This document shows positions 16,771 to 24,900 of a stretch of DNA of 64,000 bases, in pieces (the first letter of the stretch is position 1; each line of letters opens with the position of its first letter). Origin of the DNA: Bacteroidetes Order II. bacterium (GTDB lineage: Bacteria > Bacteroidota > Rhodothermia > Rhodothermales > UBA2364). Both the position numbers and the translations under genes were made by a program. Location: positions 62,001-126,000 of the forward strand of contig JAEUSQ010000065.1 of the NCBI GenBank assembly GCA_016788705.1. The letters are read 5' to 3'. A model generated the notes under the pieces. The model saw only the letters and a list, made by a program, of their open reading frames with translations. It ran no database searches and was not told the origin of the DNA.

Positions 16771-18540
16771 TTACGCAAACAATTCAATTTGTCCACTTTC
16801 TATTGGTGTCATTTCGTTTATGAAGTCGCACCACAAGTCCAAAGTCAAGTTGAAATTGTATGTTTCGTTTATATAATTTAGTTCTCTTTGTAATTCTAAT
16901 TTGTCAATCGTTTGAGCCAATTTCAAAATGTCAATACGCATTAAAACGTCTTTTGTAAAAGTTCGTTTTGCGTCTGCAAAAGTTATGGATTGCAGAAACT
17001 GCATTGTCGTTTCAGAGTTTAAAAGTATCAACGAATAAACCGCAAATTCCAATTTATCAAAACCCAACATATAGCAAGTGTCGTCAAGCATTACAGGCTT
17101 TTCGTTTTGCGGAAGAACAAGCGTAAAATGAAAGGTTTTGTAAAGTCCCGAAATTGCAACTTTGTATGGTTTGAACGAATAGTCGCCCACACCAAAAATA
17201 GAAAATGGCGGTTTGTTGTTGTAAATACTTGATTTTCTTGAACTAAAAATGTCCTGATGCTCAATTAAATACTTGTAAGTTTTCGGAAAGTCATGTTTGA
17301 TATAATTGGTTTCTTGTCCAACTTTTTTCTGTGTTATAATCGTGTATTTTCTCGTTTCGTTTACGACAGTATTTTTTAAGTCAGAACTTTTTAAAATACC
17401 ATAGACCAAATTATTTTCTAATTTTATTTCTTCTTTCAGCCCGTTTACAAAATGTCCGTTCACTTTGTCTAATTCCATAATGGAAGAACAATCGTGTTTA
17501 ATACCTTGTCGCCACTCAAACGGACATTTTCCGTCAATTTGTTCAGCGTTGGTATAAGTGTCAAGATTGGAAACAAACTTTTTGGACAGCCAACCGAAAT
17601 TCAATTTTGCATTTGCGTTGTTGTAAATATCGAACTCTGCACAATCGAATGTCGGTTTTGAATTTAGCTTACAATAAAACAATGCAGCTTCAACCGAAAC
17701 ATTAAACTCTTTTTTGCTGTCAATACAATGTTTTTCTATGTCAGAAATGGTATATTTTTTTACGAATTGGTCGAAAACAATATTTTTAATTACTGTATTT
17801 TTTACTAATAAAGCAATGTTGCCTTTTTGATGTTGAAAGGTTTCAATCATCATCAAAGTAATATATTCTGCAATGTCGAAATTACCTTTTCCTGTCATTG
17901 CATCTAATCCGTTGTGGTTTTTGAAGTTTGTTTTTTTGGGAAGGTTAGACGAATTTAAACTACCCAATTTTGAATTAGTAACCCAAGGCGGATTGCCGAT
18001 AATTAAAATTTCTTTTGTGCTGTTTTCTTTGGCAATAGCTTTAAAGTCAAAATCAAAAACGCTACTGTGAATGATTGAAATTTCGGGCTTATTTTCTGTC
18101 GGATTGCTCAAATAAAAATCAATGACATTGAATTTGCTTTCCCAAACGTAAGGTTTGTAAATTTCAATACCGAAAACTTTCTTTATGTCTATGAACTGTC
18201 GCAAAGAAGCAACAATAAAATTGCCTTTTCCGCAAGTTGGTTCAATAACAATTTTAGGCGAAATACTTTTTGCTGTCAGATGAAAAGTGACTTTGTTTGC
18301 CAACTCTGTATTAGTTTGGAAATCGCCATATTCGGCTCTGTCGGGTTCTGAAACGATATTTTGAGAAATAGAAATTGTTTCTTTAAGTATTTGCAAATCT
18401 TCCGCATTATCAAAAAAATGTATGAAGCCGAAGGCTTCATACATTTTTTGATTAGCCTTTTCAATAGACACAACATTTTTCAGACTATCGTTCAAATAAT
18501 CTGAAACCTGATGAGTAATATTTGCTTCAAATACTTTCAT
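16771..18540 (-). CDS. N6-adenine DNA methyltransferase of a type II restriction-modification system
   Basis: A 589-residue methyltransferase. Motif I is EPTCGKGNF at residues 100-108, preceded by the NTELANK segment, and motif IV is NPPW at 183-186, which points to N6-adenine methylation. The C-terminal half (about 330-560) probably holds target recognition. It overlaps the restriction endonuclease gene by one base (18,540), an ATGA-type coupling, and the two alone make up cassette C8. An intrinsic-terminator-like hairpin lies inside the coding region at codons 31-44. Recognition sequence unknown. Confidence 0.9.
   Translation of the reverse strand: MKVFEANITHQVSDYLNDSLKNVVSIEKANQKMYEAFGFIHFFDNAEDLQILKETISISQNIVSEPDRAEYGDFQTNTELANKVTFHLTAKSISPKIVIEPTCGKGNFIVASLRQFIDIKKVFGIEIYKPYVWESKFNVIDFYLSNPTENKPEISIIHSSVFDFDFKAIAKENSTKEILIIGNPPWVTNSKLGSLNSSNLPKKTNFKNHNGLDAMTGKGNFDIAEYITLMMIETFQHQKGNIALLVKNTVIKNIVFDQFVKKYTISDIEKHCIDSKKEFNVSVEAALFYCKLNSKPTFDCAEFDIYNNANAKLNFGWLSKKFVSNLDTYTNAEQIDGKCPFEWRQGIKHDCSSIMELDKVNGHFVNGLKEEIKLENNLVYGILKSSDLKNTVVNETRKYTIITQKKVGQETNYIKHDFPKTYKYLIEHQDIFSSRKSSIYNNKPPFSIFGVGDYSFKPYKVAISGLYKTFHFTLVLPQNEKPVMLDDTCYMLGFDKLEFAVYSLILLNSETTMQFLQSITFADAKRTFTKDVLMRIDILKLAQTIDKLELQRELNYINETYNFNLTLDLWCDFINEMTPIESGQIELFA
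18411..18450 (-). promoter_or_regulatory. Terminator-like hairpin inside the methyltransferase gene
   Basis: An 18-bp nearly perfect stem with a 3-nt loop (GAAGCC/GGCTTC at its tip, 18424-18438) lies in codons 31-44 of the methyltransferase gene. On the coding strand it ends in a run of seven T, the form of an intrinsic terminator. It could attenuate methyltransferase transcription. Alternatively it may be a chance palindrome encoding YEAFGF. Confidence 0.5.
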
Positions 18541-19223
18541 TACTGAGGTTTGTTGTAGCTTACAATTTTTTCAATTCCCGAAATGTCGTCTGTTAAGGCA
18601 ACAATTCTTTGATATTGCAATCGCCATTGCAAAGCATTGGAAATTGTCAAGTAACCTTGTTCGGGTGGTGTCTGTAAAATCTGTTCGGCAACTTTCGCCA
18701 AAGTAATTTCGTCCGCAGGAATGTTTTTGTCTTGCAGATAAGCAATAATGTCTGCTTCATTTGCTCCGTCTTTTACCATTTCACGCAAACGGAAAGTTGT
18801 CGTGTAATCGGCTGTCCGTTCTTTGTGAACGAAAGAACAACTTACGAAATTTAAAATTGCTGTTTGGGTTGCAGTGTCGTCTGTTTTGTCGTAAACAAAT
18901 ACAAGAAGATTGTAACCCAATCCGAAAATCTTTTGTTTAGCATCTTTGAAAGGACAAGAAGACTGTGGTTGCTTAATTGAAGTTACTTTTATGTCTGTCT
19001 GAATGTCGTCAGATGGCAAGTCTATTCCTTTGGCAGAAGAACCTACCAAAACTTCGTATTTCTCGTTTAGATGTGATTGAAACTTGTGTTCAATAAGTGT
19101 TCCTACTGCTTTTCCGTCTGTCACGCCATAAAGTTCGCTGTGTTGAATTTTTGATTGTTCAACACAGAATATTTGAGCTTCGTCTATCAGCTTTTCTATT
19201 GTTAATTTCTCTTTTTGTCCCAT
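18540..19223 (-). CDS. Type II restriction endonuclease (PD-(D/E)XK-like)
   Basis: A 227-residue protein placed directly upstream of and coupled to the methyltransferase gene. A candidate PD-(D/E)XK core has E45 in a helix (GTLIEHKFQ), D68 in KGIDLP, and D77-I-K79 in the strand QTDIKVTS. The C-terminal half (130-220) is mainly helical and could contribute DNA recognition. No close named enzyme is recognised. Endonuclease-first order with a one-base overlap suggests co-transcription, so the balance of the two activities may depend on the hairpin inside the methyltransferase gene. Confidence 0.78.
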   Translation of the reverse strand: MGQKEKLTIEKLIDEAQIFCVEQSKIQHSELYGVTDGKAVGTLIEHKFQSHLNEKYEVLVGSSAKGIDLPSDDIQTDIKVTSIKQPQSSCPFKDAKQKIFGLGYNLLVFVYDKTDDTATQTAILNFVSCSFVHKERTADYTTTFRLREMVKDGANEADIIAYLQDKNIPADEITLAKVAEQILQTPPEQGYLTISNALQWRLQYQRIVALTDDISGIEKIVSYNKPQ

Positions 19224-19309
19224 TTTGCAAAGTTACAATTTTTATTTGGGTCAGGTTTAGTTTGTCACTTGTTTTCTGTCTGTCCGTTGATGTTGGTACG
19301 GTCGCTGGT

Positions 19310-19480
19310 GGCATTGTGCATAACGTCTGCGGCTTTGCGTCTGTTGCTGCTGCCGACACTGACCAAAACAAAACTACAACTTTTCTTTGGAAAATATAAT
19401 TGTAATCACCAGATTATTGTCCACGAAGAACAAAATAGCAATCGCAAGCCCAGCAATAGCGCAAAATCGTTGTTGTGCGT
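19310..19480. repeat. attC-like site of cassette C7
   Basis: Leading end of C8, GGCATTGTGCATAAC (19310-19324). The arms are weak but traceable (CGGCTTTGCGTCTGTTGCTG against CAGCAATAGCGCAAAATCG). The C7 core GTTGTGCGT (19472-19480) is the exact reverse complement of ACGCACAAC at 21,043-21,051. It is the most degenerate stem of the series. Confidence 0.75.
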
Positions 19481-19503
19481 TCGTACCTATTTTTTCAATT
19501 ACG

Positions 19504-20997
19504 TCATTCCTTTTTTAATAATTTTTCTAATTCCGATTTAGCTTCTTCATTATTTGAGTCCATTTTTAAGGCTTTTTGATATACCCAAATAGCTTCTTCT
19601 TTTTTACCAGCATTTAATAATGCCCAAGCATACCAATTATGAGTAATTACGCTATTTGGGAACAGCATAATATTTATTTTCAATGCTTCAATGGCTAAAT
19701 CCAAATTATTTTTGATTTCTGTTCTATCCATTAATTCACCAGCTAAATTATTTATTGAATTATCTCTAAATTTAGAATAGGTAATTGTATCTTCTAAACA
19801 TTTTTGCAAATAAACAAATGCTTCGTTAGTCCCTTTGCCTACTAAAAGACGCATATAATTTATTGCTTGGGCTCGTGAAGATTTATATTGAGTTGGTTTT
19901 TTATTATTAATTATTTCTAAAAGATTTTCTCCAGTTGAGTAAGTTCGTGAGCTATGTGTGTTATCTAATAAAATAACTGTTTGTTTTTGACTTGAGTTAG
20001 TAAAAAAGAAACTTAATGAGCCAGGAACACCACCTGTATGACCTACTATTTTACCATTAGTGGTGTCGGGCAATATAAACCATCCAAGCCCGAAATAAGA
20101 ATCAGTCATTCCACCATCTACCTTAATTACATTCCCATCATTCAATACTGTCGGTTTAAGAATCTCATCAACTGTTTCTGTTTTTAATAATTTATTGTTA
20201 AAAAAAGCATATTGAAATTTGTCTAAATCAATGGAAGTGGATAATACTCCGTCCGCTCCATAAATTCCTTGAGTTAGTTTAAAAAAAACATTTGTGTCAA
20301 CCCTATTAAATTTTCCTTTAAAAAAGTTATCTTCTTCATAAGAATGAATTTTTGAATAATCATTCCCATGGAAGTAAGTTTCTGACATACCTGCTTTTTG
20401 GAAAATGTTTTTCTTTACATATTCTGAAAATTTTGTACCAGTAACTTTTTCTACAACTAGTGCTAATATACAATAGGCCGTATTGGAATATTCCCATTTA
20501 GTGCCTGGCTCGCGCAACAGCTCTCTATTTTTAAGATTATCTAAAATATATTCATTATTTAAGTTTGAAATTATTTTTTCACTCCTAATGATTTCGTCAA
20601 ATATATAAGGAAGCCCAGCAGTATGTGTAAGTAAATGTTTTATAGTAATGTTATTGTAAGGAAAAGTTGGAAGAAACTTTTGAACAGGGTCTGTTACTTT
20701 TATCTTTCCTCTTTCTTCCAGTTGCATAATTGCGGTTGACGTAAAAAGTTTAGCAATGGATGCTATGTTAAAAGTAGAGTTTACCGTATGTCGTTTTTGG
20801 TTTTCAATATCAGAAAACCCATATGATTTCTGAAGGATTATGCTTCCTTTATCTCTTACCAAGATGTTCCCATTAAGTGCTTTTTCATTATACAATGAAT
20901 CAGTAAATGACTCCATTTTTGCCTTTACAGATTGAGCTCTTAAAACAGTAAACGCAGATAAAAAAATTAGCATTAAATAAAAATGTTTATTTCTCAT
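19504..20997 (-). CDS. Exported beta-lactamase-family serine hydrolase with C-terminal TPR-like region
   Basis: A 497-residue protein of the class C beta-lactamase/penicillin-binding-protein fold. M at 20,997 is chosen because it opens a signal peptide (residues 1-22, ending LRAQ); the frame upstream crosses the att site. Active-site motifs are S80-I-A-K83, Y170-S-N172 and the HTGG stretch. The last 110 residues contain TPR-like repeats (WYAWALLNAGKKEEAIWVYQ). Such proteins can be esterases, peptidases or D-alanyl-aminopeptidases; true beta-lactamase activity is not implied. It is the sole gene of cassette C7, stopping 24 nt from its att core. Confidence 0.88.
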   Translation of the reverse strand: MRNKHFYLMLIFLSAFTVLRAQSVKAKMESFTDSLYNEKALNGNILVRDKGSIILQKSYGFSDIENQKRHTVNSTFNIASIAKLFTSTAIMQLEERGKIKVTDPVQKFLPTFPYNNITIKHLLTHTAGLPYIFDEIIRSEKIISNLNNEYILDNLKNRELLREPGTKWEYSNTAYCILALVVEKVTGTKFSEYVKKNIFQKAGMSETYFHGNDYSKIHSYEEDNFFKGKFNRVDTNVFFKLTQGIYGADGVLSTSIDLDKFQYAFFNNKLLKTETVDEILKPTVLNDGNVIKVDGGMTDSYFGLGWFILPDTTNGKIVGHTGGVPGSLSFFFTNSSQKQTVILLDNTHSSRTYSTGENLLEIINNKKPTQYKSSRAQAINYMRLLVGKGTNEAFVYLQKCLEDTITYSKFRDNSINNLAGELMDRTEIKNNLDLAIEALKINIMLFPNSVITHNWYAWALLNAGKKEEAIWVYQKALKMDSNNEEAKSELEKLLKKE

Positions 20998-21042
20998 ATT
21001 TTTAATTTGTTTAAAAGTTTCACGAAGATGTGATGCGGTATG

Positions 21043-21184
21043 ACGCACAACGTGTCGCGGCTTGGCGATGGCAGGGTTTAAAAGCACCACACTTCAAACA
21101 AGCACAAATGTAAATAAAAAGCACTTCACTACAAATTAGCACCTCAGCCCCGCTTTTCGCCAAGCCAATGTTGGCTGAATTTGT
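21043..21184. repeat. attC-like site of cassette C6
   Basis: Leading end of C7, ACGCACAAC (21043-21051). Arms CGCGGCTTGGCGATGGCAGGG and CCCCGCTTTTCGCCAAGCC enclose a loop with AGCACCACA and AGCACAAATGT words. The C6 core GTTGGCTGAATTTGT (21170-21184) matches the reverse complement of ACAATTTCAGCCAAC at 21,844-21,858 in 14 of 15 positions. Confidence 0.87.
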
Positions 21185-21606
21185 TATTCTTTCGGTGCGT
21201 AATTATCCCAATACTCTCTCGGTGTCAAAATTCTTGTGTATTCAAACTCTGTCATTGTGAAGTCAAGAGTGTTCCCTGTTGTCAAATAGTCCGCTGCACT
21301 TACTGCTGCTAATTCCAAAAACTTGTTGTCGCTTGTGTCTGTCAAAACTTCAATTTTTCTGTCTGTTTGGTAGAAAGTAGCAATTTCTTGCAGTCTATTC
21401 AACACAACTTCGGCTTTGGTTTTGAAATTAGCGAATTTTGAGAACTTCTCTCTGTTCAACACTTCTACATACTCAGATAATACTTCTTCCGAAAGACAAA
21501 TCTCTACTTTTTCAGTTAGTACCAATTCGTACAAAATCTTGCTCGGAATAGAACTTGAAATGAGTGCAGAAACGATAACATTTGTATCAAGAATGAGTTT
21601 TTGCAT
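21184..21606 (-). CDS. PIN-domain toxin
   Basis: A 140-residue PIN-domain protein, the ribonuclease toxin of a type II toxin-antitoxin pair. The first catalytic aspartate is D7 (LILDTNVIVSALIS). A glutamate lies in VLSEYVEVL, and further acidic residues occur in DTSDNKFLELA and DYLTTGN. The start codon lies 20 nt inside the antitoxin gene, so translation is coupled. The toxin stop codon abuts the att core. Toxin-antitoxin cassettes are well known in chromosomal integrons, where they are thought to stabilise the array. Confidence 0.92.
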   Translation of the reverse strand: MQKLILDTNVIVSALISSSIPSKILYELVLTEKVEICLSEEVLSEYVEVLNREKFSKFANFKTKAEVVLNRLQEIATFYQTDRKIEVLTDTSDNKFLELAAVSAADYLTTGNTLDFTMTEFEYTRILTPREYWDNYAPKE

Positions 21607-21814
21607 CTCTTACGGCTTTGATTTCAGCGTTGATTTCGTCCATTGTCATTTTGGAAAGTCCAACCTTCTCGGCTATTTCATTGCATTCCAACAATGCTTT
21701 GCGTGCATATTCACGACTAATCACTTCTACCAAATCGGTAAATTTGATTTCGCCACTTCCCAAGTTGTACTTTTTGAAGTCGGTTTCGCTTACTTTTATC
21801 TGGACTGTCCGCAT
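21587..21814 (-). CDS. Antitoxin partner of PIN toxin
   Basis: A 75-residue protein preceding the PIN toxin gene and overlapping it by 20 nt, the usual antitoxin position. It begins with a short strand (MRTVQIKVSETDFKKY) and continues as a helical region ending in a charged tail (MTMDEINAEIKAVRDAK) that could wrap the toxin. No named antitoxin family is recognised with confidence. The two genes alone make up cassette C6. The start codon is about 43 nt from the cassette junction. Confidence 0.82.
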   Translation of the reverse strand: MRTVQIKVSETDFKKYNLGSGEIKFTDLVEVISREYARKALLECNEIAEKVGLSKMTMDEINAEIKAVRDAKTHS

Positions 21815-21849
21815 ATCCTTATTTGTTTGAGTTTCGGTTTTCTACAATT

Positions 21850-21984
21850 TCAGCCAACGGTCTAGTATAAGCGTAGTGCGGGATTTCGGAGCAATTCCCT
21901 GTCCGCCTGCCGCAAAGTTTCTTAGGAGCAAAAAGCTTAATTTTAGCTGTTCAGCCCGCATTACGCTTATACAATGTTGGGGCA
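21850..21984. repeat. attC-like site of cassette C5
   Basis: Leading end of C6, TCAGCCAAC (21850-21858). Arms GTATAAGCGTAGTGCGGG and CCCGCATTACGCTTATAC give a strong stem whose sequence differs from the CGGCTTGGCG-type sites. The C5 core GTTGGGGCA (21976-21984) is the reverse complement of TGCCCCAAC at 26,882-26,890. Confidence 0.85.
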
Positions 21985-21992
21985 TCGTGCTT

Positions 21993-24900
21993 TTATTCTT
22001 CATTCTGATGTTTCTCAAAGTAAAGTTCTGGTAATAAAATTTTCACCTCGTGTTCTGCTCCTTCTTTCAACCAGTAAACGATGAAGTTTACTTTCACACT
22101 TTTCAGTATATAATTCTTCTCTTTTAAGCTCTCAATTTGTCTCAAAAAGTGCTGTGAAAACTTCAAAACTGATTGTCCGTGCGAGTTCAAACATTCATCA
22201 CCGTTCAAAGTCAATACATCCCCACTCATGAGTTGAGAAATTAAATGTTGCCTATTTACGAAGTAGTCAAGCCAAACATCTTTGTAGGTTAAATGCATTG
22301 CCAACTCTTTTGGTGATAGGTAAATTTCAATATCCTCAATTCGTTCTAAATTTTCTGCGGAAAGATTGTCAAGAAAGTTTGAGTTAAGATGCACTGTTAA
22401 GTTTTGTTTTGCTCTTGTCATGGCAACATACAACTGTCTCTTGGCCTCGTCCGTTGCAGGATTAAAATTTTCAAGCATCAGGAAAACATTGTCAAACTCT
22501 TTACCCTTTGCTTTATGAATGGTTGAAACGAAAATTGTTTCACCATTCTCATTGAAAAAATCTTCAAGTTTGGATTCGCGAATAAAGACTTCCAAATCAG
22601 ATTTGTATTTCTTCTTTGGATTGGTCGCTTCAAAATCCTTAATGATGTTCGTACATACTTCCAACTTTGTGCTGTTGCGAAACTTATTTATCAATTCTCG
22701 TTTAGCATTTGCCCAAACATCATCACTGATTATGAAAACATCGCCAGCCAAATTCAGTTGACTAAAAAAGAATCTGACTTCCGAAAGATTATACAAACTG
22801 AAACCATCATTTGTCTGAATCAACCTCGCTTGCATTTCGTTTTTCAAAAGCAGCCCTGTGATTTGAAGTGCTTCTTCATTTGTCTTAGTTAGCACACATA
22901 TAGTTCCAGTAAGCCCGGTTGTGAGAATGTCATGAACAAGCGGTGTAATGAGATTGCCACTTTGATAACGAACCAATTTTATTCTTCCGTTGTCGGTTTG
23001 TTTGGCAATAATTGGAATATCTTTTAAACGATGATGGATTTTTGTTACATACTGATTTGTGAATTCTACAAGATTGCTTTTGCTTCTGTAGTTCTCAACT
23101 AACTCATGCTTGGCTGCGCTGTTCACCTGAATAAACTGTTCAAGATATTTTGAACTTGCTCCTCTAAACTCATAAATATTCTGGTCGTCATCACCAACTG
23201 CAATTACTCGCATTTCTTCGTTCTGTTCCATCAAGGCATTTATTAAGTTGAACTCATCTTCATCCATGTCCTGTGCTTCATCAATCACCAAAACGGTTTT
23301 TGTAATTCGACTTGGCTCAACTTCTCTACTCTTGATTTTATCAATCGTTTTTTTCAAAATTGCATCTGACTTTTCCAAGCTGCCAACCTTTCCCAATAAG
23401 TCAAAGCAATAGGAATGAAAGGTTTTTATTTCGATATAATTTGCTGCATTGCCAATTAGTTTAAGCAAACGCTTTTTGAATTCTGTTGCTGCCGCTCTTG
23501 AAAAAGTCACCATAAGCAACTGCTCATGTTTTACATCTTCCATCAAAAGCAATGAAGCAAGTTTGTGAACCAACACTCTTGTCTTTCCGCTTCCAGGACC
23601 AGCAGCTACAACAATGTGTTTTGTTTCATTATCATTTATGATTTTCAATTGCGTTGGCGAAAGTTCTCCGAAAAGCTGTCTGAACTTGGCTGGTGTTAAG
23701 TTGCGTTTGATTTCATTCTGACGGCTACCTTTGAAATATTTATTGAGAAACGATTGATAGTTGAGTTGAAAATAATCTTCTACAAATTGTAAAGCATCTT
23801 TGTAGTCGCTTATCATTTTCTTGGCATACTCACCAACAATATGAATTTGCTGAACCTTGTTTTCGTAAAACTGATTCAGCTTTTGATAATCTTCAGCTTT
23901 ATAGCGTTTTTTGTTGTCCTGCTCAACTCGTTCAATAGTAAGTCGGTTATAAACAACAAGAAACCCACCTTCAATTTTGATTGCTTCAATCCTTGAAAGA
24001 TAAAAGAGGGTATCCTCAATATCATCGATACCAATTTCAAGCTTGAAAAGACTTTGGTGGTTTTCATAAGCTGCTTTTAATTCATGAACTGAAAACTCAA
24101 CTAATACTTCTTCTTTTTCAACTTCATCTTCGTTTACATTCAAATTACTTTTCTCATGAAGAAATTCTATAATGAACTTTGCCAACTCGTGCCGCTTCTC
24201 TAATTTCTCTTTCAGCAAAGCCCTCGGATGAAGTGAAATAGCGGCAATATGGTTCTTTGAGTATTGAAGGTTTTGTCGCTTAATCCAATTCTTGATTGCC
24301 CAAAAATTGATGACAGTTTTAATCTTATTTGGAGATACATCATCACAACCTTTCTGTTCGGCTTCCTCATTCAATTCTTTGACGTGAAATGTTTTTTCCT
24401 GTTCCTCAAAAACCGATAAAAGAAAATTTTCAATTTTGCCGAATGATTCAACGATATTGAGAGAGCGATTTTTGTTTTCACCCTTCTTGATAAAGGCAGT
24501 CAAATCTTTTGCATCAGCCAGAATCTTTTCCTCACGAAGAAGATTGACAATGTTTATCACTTCTTCTTTCACAATTCCCAGATGATCGCTGATGTAATCA
24601 ATTCTTGATTCAGCAGGATCTTCACTTGACTGCTTTCTGCTTTTGCTTGAAAAAAGTTTCTTGATGATGCGGATACCTTTTTCTTTCTGCTTTTCCTCAA
24701 ACCTTTCCGAAGCGTTGATTTTGTCAATAGCTTCTTGTGCATTCTTTGAGAGGATACTGTTGGCGAAAATTCTAGGCATATTTTGCCCTCTCTTTAAATA
24801 CCCAGCATCTTCTAAGGCTGCAATGGCTGTTGTTACTCTGGTTTCAATTTCAACCACATTATCGTCCCAGCCTGCTTTACGTGCAATTTCTAAAGCAGAG

